Notes under the pieces: model-generated | The model's input: the letters and a program-made list of their open reading frames with translations, nothing else | What the model was told of the DNA's origin: nothing | The model's database searches: none | Position numbers and translations under genes: made by a program | Source of the DNA: Halalkalibacter oceani | Lineage (GTDB): Bacteria; Bacillota; Bacilli; Bacillales; Bacillaceae_D | Direction: 5' to 3' | Length of the DNA stretch: 64,000 nt | Assembly: GCF_023715605.1 (NCBI RefSeq) | Contig: NZ_JAMBOL010000001.1 | Coordinates: 1-64,000 of the forward strand | Part shown: positions 1-11,049 of the stretch, piece by piece | How positions within the stretch are numbered: the stretch's first letter is position 1 | How the letters are laid out: each line of letters starts with the position of its first letter

Positions 1-49
1 GAGAGTTCTAATCTCCTTTGAGAAACATCATCCGAATACTTAATAACGA

Positions 50-123
<74 letters not shown>

Positions 124-130
124 TACCGTT

Positions 131-207
131 GGTCCGGTAGTTCAGTTGGTTAGAATGCCTGCCTGTCACGCAGGAGGTCGCGGGTTCGAGTCCCGTCCGG
201 ACCGCCA
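131..207 (+). tRNA. tRNA-Asp (GTC)
   Basis: Complete cloverleaf with acceptor stem GGTCCGG/CCGGACC, anticodon GTC, T-loop GGTTCGAGTCC and encoded CCA end. Confidence 0.96.
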
Positions 208-229
208 TTTATTTCTTAATAATACAAAC

Positions 230-305
230 GGCTTGGTAGCTCAGTCGGTAGAGCAATGGACTGAAAATCCATGTGTCGGCGGTTCGATTCCGTCCCAAGC
301 CACCA
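230..305 (+). tRNA. tRNA-Phe (GAA)
   Basis: Complete cloverleaf with acceptor GGCTTGG/CCAAGCC, anticodon GAA and encoded CCA. Confidence 0.96.
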
Positions 306-348
306 TTTATAACTACTGATTTTGTGTATGTACGGCAGTTTTTATTAT

Positions 349-421
<73 letters not shown>

Positions 422-486
422 TTTTTACTCTAGATTCATATATTGACTGAAGAAAACATATTGTGTAATATAGATAATGTGTCTTT

Positions 487-571
487 GGAGGGGTAGCGAA
501 GTGGCTAAACGCGGCGGACTGTAAATCCGCTCCCTCAGGGTTCGGCGGTTCGAATCCGTCCCCCTCCACCA
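487..571 (+). tRNA. tRNA-Tyr (GTA)
   Basis: Class II tRNA with a long variable arm (CTCCCTCAGGGTTC region), anticodon GTA, acceptor GGAGGGG/CCCCTCC and encoded CCA. Confidence 0.95.
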
Positions 572-574
572 TTT

Positions 575-648
575 AGGGGCATAGTTTAACGGTAGAACAG
601 AGGTCTCCAAAACCTCCGGTGTGGGTTCGATTCCTACTGCCCCTGCCA
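575..648 (+). tRNA. tRNA-Trp (CCA)
   Basis: Cloverleaf with acceptor AGGGGCA/TGCCCCT, anticodon CCA and encoded CCA end. Confidence 0.95.
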
Positions 649-664
649 ATTAATTTGATCATGT

Positions 665-741
665 GGCGATTGTGGCGAAGTGGTTAACGCACCGGATTGT
701 GGTTCCGGCATTCGTGGGTTCGATTCCCATCAGTCGCCCCA
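665..741 (+). tRNA. tRNA-His (GTG)
   Basis: Anticodon GTG; the acceptor is extended by the histidine-specific G(-1) opposite C73; encoded CCA. Confidence 0.95.
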
Positions 742-756
742 TTTATACATAAGTAT

Positions 757-831
757 TGGGCTATAGCCAAGCGGTAAGGCAACGGACTTTGACTCCGTCA
801 TGCGCTGGTTCGAATCCAGCTAGCCCAGCCA
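757..831 (+). tRNA. tRNA-Gln (TTG)
   Basis: Acceptor TGGGCTA/TAGCCCA, anticodon TTG, encoded CCA. Confidence 0.95.
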
Positions 832-835
832 TTTT

Positions 836-907
836 GCGGAAGTAGTTCAGTGGTAGAACACCACCTTGCCAAGGTGGGGGTCGCGGGTTCGAATCCCGTC
901 TTCCGCT
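836..907 (+). tRNA. tRNA-Gly (GCC)
   Basis: Acceptor GCGGAAG/CTTCCGC, anticodon GCC; no CCA encoded. Confidence 0.95.
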
Positions 908-920
908 TTGTTTTTTATTC

Positions 921-995
921 GGCGGTATAGCCAAGTGGTAAGGCACGGGTCTGCAAAACCCTTATCCCCCGGTTCGAATCCGGGTACCGCCTCCA
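921..995 (+). tRNA. tRNA-Cys (GCA)
   Basis: Acceptor GGCGGTA/TACCGCC, anticodon GCA, T then CCA at the 3' end. Confidence 0.95.
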
Positions 996-1009
996 TTATT
1001 TACTACCCT

Positions 1010-1095
1010 GCCGGGGTGGTGGAATTGGCAGACACACAGGACTTAAAATCCTGCGGTAGGTGACTACCGTGCCGGTTCAAGTCCGGCCCTCGGCA
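1010..1095 (+). tRNA. tRNA-Leu (TAA)
   Basis: Class II tRNA with a long variable arm (GCGGTAGGTGACTACCGT), anticodon TAA, acceptor GCCGGGG/CCTCGGC; no CCA encoded. Confidence 0.95.
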
Positions 1096-1113
1096 TTAGT
1101 AGGACAACCATAT

Positions 1114-1190
1114 GCGCCCTTAGCTCAGCTGGATAGAGTGTTTGACTACGAATCAAAAGGTCGGGAGTTCGAATCTCTCAGGGCGCGCCA
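1114..1190 (+). tRNA. tRNA-Arg (ACG)
   Basis: Acceptor GCGCCCT/AGGGCGC, anticodon ACG (read as ICG), encoded CCA. Confidence 0.95.
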
Positions 1191-1203
1191 TAATATTTGA
1201 TGT

Positions 1204-1285
1204 GCCGGTGTGGCGGAATTGGCAGACGCGCACGACTCAAAATCGTGTTCCTTCGGGAGTGTCGGTTCGACCCCGACCACCGGTA
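1204..1285 (+). tRNA. tRNA-Leu (CAA)
   Basis: Class II tRNA with variable arm TTCCTTCGGGAG, anticodon CAA, acceptor GCCGGTG/CACCGGT (G1:U72 wobble). Last tRNA of the operon. Confidence 0.94.
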
Positions 1286-1305
1286 CTTAAAACATGCAAG
1301 ACATC

Positions 1306-1338
1306 AACGTTTCCCTTCTCGTAAGGGGAGCGTTTTTT
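1306..1338 (+). terminator. terminator of the tRNA operon
   Basis: Twelve-pair hairpin: AACG plus TTTCCCTT pairs with AAGGGGAG plus CGTT around a CTCGT loop, followed by a T run. It lies 20 bp behind the last tRNA and marks the chromosome side of the accessory island. Confidence 0.9.
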
Positions 1339-1381
1339 CGTGTTTATGCGTACTGTTCGCCTATAAAAAGGCCTAGAATAT

Positions 1382-1652
1382 GGGGTATTCGCACAATGAG
1401 GACAAAAAAAGACACGCAAGCTCCTTTGATCCTGTTATCCTTGAATTGACGAGAAACAAAGAAAGGATGGAGCTGCGTGCAACAAAAGTCTATCATGAAA
1501 ATCCCAGGATTAAAAGAGGTCAACGTGACAAAGATAGAAGAACGCGAGGACATGGTGGCGATTCATGTGGAGGTACCAAGGAGACCCCATGAATGTCCGG
1601 CCTGTCAAACGATGTGTTTAATGAAAAATAAAAGTACAGAGAGTTGCGAGGA
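1382..1652 (+). pseudogene. ISL3-family element remnant, copy 1 (left end and transposase N-terminus)
   Basis: The segment starts with an IS-end-like sequence (GGGGTATTCGCACAATGAGG). It then encodes about 50 residues, from a GTG near 1477, that resemble the N-terminus of ISL3 transposases: MKIPGL near the start, then a CPACQTM zinc-finger half. The reading is broken off near 1650, where the IS21-like element begins. Positions 1382-1448 are repeated base for base at 12671-12737, and the following stretch continues at 16025, so this is the intact version of the site where the transposon at 12738-16018 landed. The IS right end was not found. ISL3 assignment rests on motif resemblance. Confidence 0.6.
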
Positions 1653-1653
1653 A

Positions 1654-4048
<2,395 letters not shown>

Positions 4049-4150
4049 GAACGCAAAAATACTTCATAACGCTTGTTATTCTAATTTGGAACTTAAGAGG
4101 AAAGATGATTTGATAGAAATAAAGAATACATTAAGAGCATAATCACTATG

Positions 4151-4176
4151 GGAGGAGCAAAAGTAGCTCCTCCTTT
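4151..4176 (+). terminator. hairpin, probable terminator
   Basis: Perfect 8-bp stem GGAGGAGC/GCTCCTCC with loop AAAAGTA, followed by TTT. Confidence 0.55.
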
Positions 4177-4382
4177 GGTTTATCCTTTTGCTGCTGATTA
4201 GATGGTTCAATTAATTAAAACCCATCTAACACATCAAAAAAGTATGAGGGGGAATATAAAGCAACTATACTAATACCTTACTCCTTAGAAAGCTAGAAAA
4301 ATGATGAAGAGGTAATACATTCATTATTGAAATAGCATTGAATTTTATTGCTAAGCCTGTTTAAGTTTATGAATGAAAATTG

Positions 4383-4411
4383 GCTTATTGCACTTGCAAT
4401 AGGCTATTTTT
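4383..4411 (+). terminator. hairpin, probable terminator
   Basis: Nine-pair stem GCTTATTGC/GCAATAGGC (one G-T) with an ACTT loop, followed by TATTTTTA. It would insulate the downstream operon from read-through. Confidence 0.6.
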
Positions 4412-4503
4412 ATAGAGAAATTAATTCTCTTAATAATAATTTAAAGTATTCAAAGTAAAACTAAGTTATGCCATATAATACATATTAAATCCTAATATAA
4501 TCG

Positions 4504-4560
4504 TAGATTAGGTAGTATTTGTTTGGTATAATTATAGGAGCGAGTTAATATAAAGGAGGT
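4504..4560 (+). promoter_or_regulatory. putative promoter and RBS of the methylase/Dnd-like operon
   Basis: A perfect -10 box TATAAT lies at 4527-4532, with only a weak -35 (TAGATT) 17 bp upstream. An excellent ribosome site AAGGAGGT at 4553-4560 precedes the ATG at 4568. The weak -35 leaves room for activation. Confidence 0.5.
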
Positions 4561-4567
4561 CTAGCAT

Positions 4568-4756
4568 ATGTCGAATTCAACTACAGAAAAATGGTCATCA
4601 CTAGACGAAATTGCTGAACATCTAGGTATTAGCAAAGATACTGTGTATAGATGGATAGCTAATAAGCAAATGCCTGCGCATAAGATCGGTAGACTATGGA
4701 AATTCAAGGTCAGTGAAGTTGATGAGTGGGTAAGAAAAGGAAAGAGTAGTGATTAA
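4568..4756 (+). CDS. small excisionase-family helix-turn-helix protein
   Basis: A 62-residue protein consisting almost entirely of one winged helix-turn-helix of the MerR/excisionase (DNA-binding domain, excisionase family) type: SLDEIAEHLGISKDTVYRWI, then KIGRLWKFKVSEVDEWV. Such proteins bind DNA and act as small regulators or directionality factors. It is the first gene of the operon, with AAGGAGGT 7 nt before the ATG, and it ends 19 bp before the methylase start, so it is probably the local transcription regulator. No integrase is nearby, which argues against a true excisionase role. Family is clear, function inferred. Confidence 0.8.
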   Translation: MSNSTTEKWSSLDEIAEHLGISKDTVYRWIANKQMPAHKIGRLWKFKVSEVDEWVRKGKSSD

Positions 4757-4775
4757 TATGGTGGAGGAAATAACT

Positions 4776-7511
4776 ATGAATACTAAAGAAATACTAGACA
4801 AGATTTTTAAAGATCCCAAGACATTATATGAATTAACTGAATTTGATACACTTGGAAAGCTTCTTCATGAAATAGTGAGTATTTATCCTAAGACATCGGA
4901 CTCAGGTCGTGATGCTGGAAAGACAAAGTATTATATGAAAAGTTTTGTTCCATTTTCTTCAGGAAAAGAAGAAGTACAAGTATATGATGAAAATGGAAAG
5001 TCTAATCCTGAAGAAATTGTTCGACAGCTATGGGTATATAAACTATTAAATATGTATGAATATAAGGCTGACGAAATTGAACTTGAAAAAAGTGTACACT
5101 TTGGTACCGAAGTCAATGCAAAGGCTGCAGATATTATCGTATATACAGATAGTACAAAACAAACACCTAAAATTATCATTGAAGTTAAGAAGCCAAAAAG
5201 GAAAGACGGTATTGAACAATTAAAAAGCTATCTTAATGCACAGGGTTCACCAGTAGGAGTATGGTCAAATGGTAGTGATAGTATTATCTTATTTAGGCCG
5301 TATCCTGCTAATTTTGATGATACTCTTGTTGACATCCCAAAAAGGGGACAAGAGCCTAAAGATGTACTAGAAGCTAAAAAAACGCTTGCACATCTTAAAA
5401 AGAGCTTTAACTTTAAAAAAATCATACAAGACCTTGAAGAACTAGTTCTTGCTGACAGTGGTAAAGATGAATTCAATGAAATATTTAAGTTAATATTTGC
5501 AAAGATTTGGGATGAAAAAGAAGCTGCAGAAAATCGCACAAATCAAGAAGTTCGTTTTACTAAGGCTTTAGATCCTGAGATTACATACGAAAGAATTAAC
5601 AATCTCTTTAAAAAGGCTTGCGAAGAATGGCCTGGTATTTTCAAAGAAGGAGAAGATATAGAACTTACTAAAAAGCATTTACAAGTTTGTATTGGACCTA
5701 TTGAAGGTGTTCGTTTGATGGGCTCAAATCTTCGCATTATGGATGATGCGTTTGAGTATTTGCTTCCAACTGAAGCCAAAAAGAAAAAAGGACAATTTTT
5801 TACGCCACGTCATGTAGTAGAAATGTGTGTACGTATGTTAAACCCTAAGAAAAATGAATTCGTAATGGATCCATCTTGTGGATCGGCAGGTTTTTTGTTA
5901 CATACAATGGAATGGTGTTATCCTGCAGATGATAAGGATAGTAGAGAACTTAGAAAGCATCGTTATGCAGCCAAGTATTTGTGGGGAATAGATTTTGAAG
6001 AGAGGGCAGCTAAGACATCTCGTGCTTTAATGCTGATAGCTGGAGATGGTCATACAAATATTTTTGGTCCGGATGTAAGTAGTCTAGACCCGAAAACTTG
6101 GCATGAAACACCATCGGGTCAAAAACTTATGAGTAAGCTCATTGAGTCTAAGCTTTTAAAAAATAGACCTTCTCGGGAAGATGAAGCAAAAGTACTTAGG
6201 GACGAGGATCTTGCATGGAAGTATTTTGATGAACTTCAATTTGATGTAATCCTTGCTAACCCACCTTTTGCCGGTGAGATGAAAGATAAAACTATGCTTT
6301 CACATTATGAATTAGCAAAGCCAGCACTCAAAAGAGCAAAAGATAAGGCTGCAAAAGAAGAAAGAGACGTTCTTTTTATTGAACGAATTCTAAAGTTTTT
6401 AAAACCAGGAGGACGTGCAGCAATCGTTTTACCACAAGGTAAATTTAATAACTCTTCCCTTGCCTTTATCCGAGAATGGATATTAAGGAAGGCTCGATTA
6501 CTCGCAGTTGTAGGCCTACATCCTAATACTTTTAAACCTCATACGGGAACAAAAACTTCAGTTCTTTTTGTACAAAAATATACTGATACTGAATTATCCA
6601 AGATTAAGTTAGTTAAGGAAGAAGTAGCATCAGCTTGTCCTGATTATGAAGCGGACATTAAACAACTATTAAAAGAATTTGATAATAAAGTAGATGTGCC
6701 GGATGAAAATATTCCTGAAGCGATAGCAGAAGTCTTGTTTGAAAACTTTGGAGAAATTGAAACAGAATTAATAGATACAGAAGAAAATGAGGATGATTCC
6801 TCTATAGAACAAATTATAGAAGTTCCTGAAATTGAAGATTTAATTGAACAGGCAGCAGAGAACATCCTCTCATTAAAAAGAGAACTTTTAAAAGAAAAGC
6901 AAAAGTTAGAGGATATGCAATCTGACATAGAAGCTTTAAATTTAAAAGCCGTACAAGAAATAGAAGTTATAACAAATAATTGGACCGGGACAAAAAAAGC
7001 TCTGGCAGCAGAATTAAGACCTATTAAACAAAGACTTAAAGAAAATGTAAAATATTTGAAGAATTCACAAAAAGAAGAAACTAAAAGAATTAAAGCGAAA
7101 ATAAAAGGATTAGAAAAAGCTATTCCTAATGCTGAGTATGAACTAAAATTACTTACAAACCGTGGGAAGTTGGAACTATTACTTGCAGATGAGGAAATGA
7201 CGGGTACTTTAAAAGATCGCTGGATAGATGAAGAAGTAGCAAAGAAATTAGACTACCCAATTTTTATGGCTGTTTCCGAAAGAGGCGGAAAGAACAACTC
7301 AGGGGACTATGAATATATTACTGATGAAGACGGTGGGATAATTGAGTATGATGATGGACAACCAGTTATTGACCAAGACTTAGTCAATTTTGACTTAGAA
7401 CCAAGTGATTTAAAAGACGCTAAAGATTTAACTGATGATAAAGTCTGTATCGCCGAAGCTTTTGTTCGGTTTGCTCAGAAACATGGTTTTGAGTTCTGGA
7501 GGGAAATGTAA
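4776..7511 (+). CDS. hsdM: N6-adenine DNA methylase with N-terminal PD-(D/E)xK-like domain (HsdM-like)
   Basis: About 911 residues, far longer than a usual HsdM (about 500). The N-terminal region resembles the HsdR N-terminal nuclease fold: an ADIIVY aspartate near residue 119 and IIIEVKKP near 133-140 form a D...ExK pattern. The type I methylase core follows: KGQFFTPRHVVEMCV, SAM motif I DPSCGSAGF near 365-373, and catalytic motif IV NPPF near 494-497. A lysine/glutamate-rich coiled coil (about 670-805) and an acidic tail follow. The start at 4776 is chosen for the GGTGGAGG site 8 nt upstream; longer in-frame starts exist. The stop overlaps the hsdS start (TAATG). It probably methylates adenine in a sequence chosen by the adjacent HsdS. 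Whether the N-terminal domain cuts DNA is inference. Confidence 0.85.
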   Translation: MNTKEILDKIFKDPKTLYELTEFDTLGKLLHEIVSIYPKTSDSGRDAGKTKYYMKSFVPFSSGKEEVQVYDENGKSNPEEIVRQLWVYKLLNMYEYKADEIELEKSVHFGTEVNAKAADIIVYTDSTKQTPKIIIEVKKPKRKDGIEQLKSYLNAQGSPVGVWSNGSDSIILFRPYPANFDDTLVDIPKRGQEPKDVLEAKKTLAHLKKSFNFKKIIQDLEELVLADSGKDEFNEIFKLIFAKIWDEKEAAENRTNQEVRFTKALDPEITYERINNLFKKACEEWPGIFKEGEDIELTKKHLQVCIGPIEGVRLMGSNLRIMDDAFEYLLPTEAKKKKGQFFTPRHVVEMCVRMLNPKKNEFVMDPSCGSAGFLLHTMEWCYPADDKDSRELRKHRYAAKYLWGIDFEERAAKTSRALMLIAGDGHTNIFGPDVSSLDPKTWHETPSGQKLMSKLIESKLLKNRPSREDEAKVLRDEDLAWKYFDELQFDVILANPPFAGEMKDKTMLSHYELAKPALKRAKDKAAKEERDVLFIERILKFLKPGGRAAIVLPQGKFNNSSLAFIREWILRKARLLAVVGLHPNTFKPHTGTKTSVLFVQKYTDTELSKIKLVKEEVASACPDYEADIKQLLKEFDNKVDVPDENIPEAIAEVLFENFGEIETELIDTEENEDDSSIEQIIEVPEIEDLIEQAAENILSLKRELLKEKQKLEDMQSDIEALNLKAVQEIEVITNNWTGTKKALAAELRPIKQRLKENVKYLKNSQKEETKRIKAKIKGLEKAIPNAEYELKLLTNRGKLELLLADEEMTGTLKDRWIDEEVAKKLDYPIFMAVSERGGKNNSGDYEYITDEDGGIIEYDDGQPVIDQDLVNFDLEPSDLKDAKDLTDDKVCIAEAFVRFAQKHGFEFWREM

Positions 7512-8869
7512 TGGCTGTTTGGAGTACAACAACTGCAGTAGAATTATCGAAGAATAATAGAATTGATAGTGAATTTTTCCATCCTGGCTACTTAGCTTCG
7601 GAGGATAAAGTAGTTAATTCTATAGAGTATAAGAAATTAGGTGAATTAGGAAAATTCCTTATTGGCCCATTTGGATCAGCTTTCCATGTTAGTAATTATG
7701 ACCCTAAGTCTAAGTATCGTTATATAAGAGGAAAAGATGTTAAACCTTTTACTCTTTTAGATGACGATAATGTGTATATGCCTGAAAAGGATTATAAGAG
7801 ACTAGTCAAATATGCAGTCATGCCAGATGATTTACTAATCTCAGTGGTCGGAACACTTGGAAATGTAGCTATTGTCCCACAAAATATTGAAGGTATCTTT
7901 AGTTGTAAGAGTACAGTGTTTAGAGACTCAATTATTGATCCTTATTATTTGTTAGCGTATTTTAATAGTAAGTATGGCCGTGATTGCTTATTAAGACGAC
8001 AAAGAGGGGCCATACAAACTGGGTTAAATAAGGATGATTTAAAAACTGTTCCTGTTCCAATTTATCCAAAAGAGGAAAAAAATATTGCTGATTTAGTACG
8101 TTCTTCTCTTGAGTTAGCGACAAAATCTAAAGATATTTTTGTTCAAGCGCAACAAGTTCTTGAAAAAGCTCTAGGCTTGGCCAAGTTACATCTAAAGAAG
8201 ACAAAATGCTATGAGGCTAATTATGGTGAGATTGTGAGTGGTAGTAGAGTTGATGCTGAATTTTATCACCCACATTCAAAAGAAATATATGAACTTGATT
8301 GTTTTAATAAATCAGTACCTTTAAAAGAGATGTTTACTATTTTGAGAGGACAAACACCTTCTTCCTATTTTAAAGAAGGTATTCCGGTCCTAAAAACTAA
8401 AAATATTAGAACGCCGATTATTGACGAAAGCAAAATAAATGATTTTGTCAATAACTCTGGAAAATATATTACAACAAGGATGAATGATTTAATTATTGCT
8501 TCGATGGGAGTTGGATCTTTAGGGAGAATAAGTTATGTATTTGAAGAAAGTACAAATGCAATTATAGATGGGACACTTAGAATTCTTAGATTTAAAGAAG
8601 GGTACGAATTGGATATAATTCCTACATTACTCTTTCTTACATCCTCTTACGGGCAGGTTTTAATATATCAAGGAATTGTTGGATCGACAGGCATCATATC
8701 TTTGCCAGATTATCATCTCAGAAATATAAAAATACCCATATTAGATTCTAAAATTGCTAGAAGTTTAACTTCATTAGTTCTAGATGGCTATAATTTGAAA
8801 AAGGAATCAGAAAGATTGATTAGAGAAGCTGTAATTAGAGTTGAGAACCTTATCGAAGAGGTGATTTAG
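7511..8869 (+). CDS. hsdS: type I restriction-modification specificity subunit (HsdS-like)
   Basis: A 452-residue protein with two target-recognition halves separated by helical conserved regions. The first half opens with YKKLGELGKFLIGPFGSAF and later has GAIQTGLNKDDLKTVPVPI. The second has VPLKEMFTILRGQTPSSYF and GIISLPDYHLRNIKIPI. This duplicated layout is typical of HsdS, which reads a bipartite DNA site for the methylase. The gene is translationally coupled to the upstream methylase. No HsdR helicase-nuclease gene is present anywhere in the operon, so the restriction partner, if any, must be the Dnd-like genes downstream or the methylase N-terminal domain. Confidence 0.88.
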   Translation: MAVWSTTTAVELSKNNRIDSEFFHPGYLASEDKVVNSIEYKKLGELGKFLIGPFGSAFHVSNYDPKSKYRYIRGKDVKPFTLLDDDNVYMPEKDYKRLVKYAVMPDDLLISVVGTLGNVAIVPQNIEGIFSCKSTVFRDSIIDPYYLLAYFNSKYGRDCLLRRQRGAIQTGLNKDDLKTVPVPIYPKEEKNIADLVRSSLELATKSKDIFVQAQQVLEKALGLAKLHLKKTKCYEANYGEIVSGSRVDAEFYHPHSKEIYELDCFNKSVPLKEMFTILRGQTPSSYFKEGIPVLKTKNIRTPIIDESKINDFVNNSGKYITTRMNDLIIASMGVGSLGRISYVFEESTNAIIDGTLRILRFKEGYELDIIPTLLFLTSSYGQVLIYQGIVGSTGIISLPDYHLRNIKIPILDSKIARSLTSLVLDGYNLKKESERLIREAVIRVENLIEEVI

Positions 8870-8871
8870 TA

Positions 8872-9066
8872 ATGAAATTATCTACCGAAGATAAAACACT
8901 TTTAAAAGAGTTATGTTCACAACATCAAGTGAACTATGAAAAAGTAATAAAACTACTAGACACTGTTCAGGAGTATGAGTTTAAAGATCGTCGAACTGGA
9001 ATTTATGATGCCTTACGTGACATTTTAAGAAGGATGCCCAATGGGGAGGTAAATCATGAAGTTTAG
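8872..9066 (+). CDS. small protein of a DNA-modification operon
   Basis: A 64-residue charged, helical protein (MKLSTEDKTLLKELC..., then YEFKDRRTGIYDALRDILRR). It starts 2 bp after hsdS, with a GAGGTGA site, and overlaps the DndD-like gene by 11 bp, so it is co-translated. Small proteins of this kind are annotated in public genomes as associated with DNA modification systems; I recognise the type but no biochemical function. The position between the specificity subunit and the SMC-like ATPase suggests an adaptor linking the two halves of the system. Confidence 0.75.
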   Translation: MKLSTEDKTLLKELCSQHQVNYEKVIKLLDTVQEYEFKDRRTGIYDALRDILRRMPNGEVNHEV

Positions 9067-11047
9067 AAAATTTACCATTGATAATTATAAGTCTTTTCAA
9101 TTTCCAACAGAAATCCTTTTCCCAGATGGTGATAATGGTAAGTCTATATTTTTAATCGGTGGTATGAATGGTGCTGGTAAAACAGCAATTATGGAAGGTA
9201 TTAGTTATTGTCTTTATGGTGGGAAGGTAGAAGATATTTTTAGAGCAATCAATCGAAAATCACTGGCATTAGGTAATGCTAGTGTCAGCTTTGAACTTGA
9301 AATCGAAATGGATGATGCTTCCCCACTAATTGTGAAAAGATCTTGGAGTGCCGGAGTGATTGATAAACCAAAAGCAAAGGATCTTGAAGAACGTCTTGTG
9401 GTAGTTAGAGATGGTAAGAGAGTTTCGGTACAAAATAAACAAATGTGGCAAGATTTTATCCGAGCAACTATACCACCTGGGATTACACAATTTTTCTTTT
9501 TTGATGGAGAAAAAATACAAGAAATTGCAGCTGACGATCATTCGGAAATTAGGCTAAAGTCCTCCCTTGAAGCTGCATTGGGAATTGAATATATAAACAA
9601 GCTGTCCTCAGATTTGCTATATATAAAGCAAGAGGAGAGAAAGGGTTTTATTGAAATTTCGGATGAAGACCTTGATTTTAAAGAAAGCGAATTGAAACTT
9701 CAAAAGAGTAAACTAGAAAGATTAAATAAAAAACGTTATGAAATAAAAGAAGATCTTGAATCGTTTAAGGCTCAAAAAGAAGAGGCGAGTAAGAGATTTC
9801 AGGCACACTTTAATGTAGAGCCAGAGACACGAGATGCTATTAGAGAAACTGAAAAACGTAGAATACAGACAGCTAATAGATTAGGTCAAGTAGAAAGTGA
9901 AATCCGTACTCTTTGTGAAAAATACCTACCTTATAGTTTATTAGGTGGTTTATTTGAGGGGATTAAACAACAAATCGAAGATGAAAGAGAATCTACCCAG
10001 GGAGAAGCAATTAAACAAAATGCAGCAGAACTGGCGAAAAGAATAGTTCGTGCTGTAGAAGATCCTGAACCTATTTATAAAGAACGCCTTTCGTATGAAA
10101 AAATGGCTGAACTTGAGAAACGAATTTATACACTCTTGAGTGAAGGGGATTCAGTAAATTCCGCTATAAAAATATTAAATCTTTCAGATAGAGACGCAGC
10201 TAGATTACTTCAGAGAATGGAGGAAATAGAAAATTGTGATATTTTTCTATTACAGCCGTTACTAGAAGAGAAAAAAGAACTTGGGATTGAATTAGATAAG
10301 ATTGAATTTTCTTTGCAAAGTGGAGCTGCAACAGACTCTGAGAGAGAGATTTTCGATCAACTTCAATCCGAAATTGAGGGGTGTACAACACAGATAGGCC
10401 GTAAAACGGAACAACTAAGATTATTAGAAGAAGACATCCTGATTTATGAAAAGAAAATAAGAGACATTGAAATTGAAATTGAAAAGCTTTATGAAAAGCA
10501 TAATGTTTCAAAAGTTAAAGCTGATTTTATTGAGGAATGTGATGCAATTGCGGGGTTACTAAATCAATTTATAATTCGCATGAGAAAAAATAAGGTACAT
10601 CTTCTTCAAGAAAAAACCTACGAAATGTATAAATTATTGTCTTCCAAAAGTGGATTAATTAAGGATATCACTATTGATGACAAGACTTATGAGATTAGGA
10701 TATTAGATAAAAATGGACAAGAAATAAAAAAATCAGGGCTATCAGCTGGAGAAAAAGAAGTTTTTGCATTGGCTTTACTATGGGGGCTAGCTCAAACAAG
10801 TGAATTAAAGTTACCAATTATAATTGACACACCACTATCACGGCTAGATAGTACTCACCGTGATAATATTATTCGTAATTACTTTCCCAATGCCGGGGAA
10901 CAAGTAATTATTTTGTCTACTGATACTGAGATTGATAATAATTATTTTAAAAATTTGCAAAGCCATTTGAGTGGTGCGGTTAGTCTTGTATTTAATCAAC
11001 AGCAAGAGCTTACCACTCTAAAAACCGGCTATTTCTGGGAGGTTTAA
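9056..11047 (+). CDS. dndD: DndD-like SMC/Rad50-type ATPase
   Basis: A 663-residue ABC-type ATPase with the head-coil-head plan of SMC/Rad50/DndD proteins. It has Walker A GGMNGAGKT near residues 36-44, long coiled coils at about 190-500, the ABC signature LSAGEKE near 561, and Walker B IIIDTPLSRLD near 588-598. The N-terminal block YKSFQFPTEILFP and the FFFFDGEKIQEIA motif are characteristic of the DndD subgroup. In Dnd systems DndD is the ATPase of the phosphorothioate-incorporating complex, but here no dndA or dndC sulfur-transfer gene accompanies it. It probably uses ATP to alter or sense DNA together with the DndE-HerA protein encoded 2 bp downstream. Confidence 0.87.
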   Translation: MKFRKFTIDNYKSFQFPTEILFPDGDNGKSIFLIGGMNGAGKTAIMEGISYCLYGGKVEDIFRAINRKSLALGNASVSFELEIEMDDASPLIVKRSWSAGVIDKPKAKDLEERLVVVRDGKRVSVQNKQMWQDFIRATIPPGITQFFFFDGEKIQEIAADDHSEIRLKSSLEAALGIEYINKLSSDLLYIKQEERKGFIEISDEDLDFKESELKLQKSKLERLNKKRYEIKEDLESFKAQKEEASKRFQAHFNVEPETRDAIRETEKRRIQTANRLGQVESEIRTLCEKYLPYSLLGGLFEGIKQQIEDERESTQGEAIKQNAAELAKRIVRAVEDPEPIYKERLSYEKMAELEKRIYTLLSEGDSVNSAIKILNLSDRDAARLLQRMEEIENCDIFLLQPLLEEKKELGIELDKIEFSLQSGAATDSEREIFDQLQSEIEGCTTQIGRKTEQLRLLEEDILIYEKKIRDIEIEIEKLYEKHNVSKVKADFIEECDAIAGLLNQFIIRMRKNKVHLLQEKTYEMYKLLSSKSGLIKDITIDDKTYEIRILDKNGQEIKKSGLSAGEKEVFALALLWGLAQTSELKLPIIIDTPLSRLDSTHRDNIIRNYFPNAGEQVIILSTDTEIDNNYFKNLQSHLSGAVSLVFNQQQELTTLKTGYFWEV

Positions 11048-11049
11048 AA

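Larger units (their letters stand above)
4049..4526. other. AT-rich intergenic segment with two hairpins
   Basis: No gene is recognised between the IS21 relic and the defence-like operon. The stretch is strongly AT-rich and contains the two terminator-like hairpins listed separately (4151-4176 and 4383-4411). The first hairpin has no visible upstream gene and may be the tail of a lost island gene. Confidence 0.6.
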
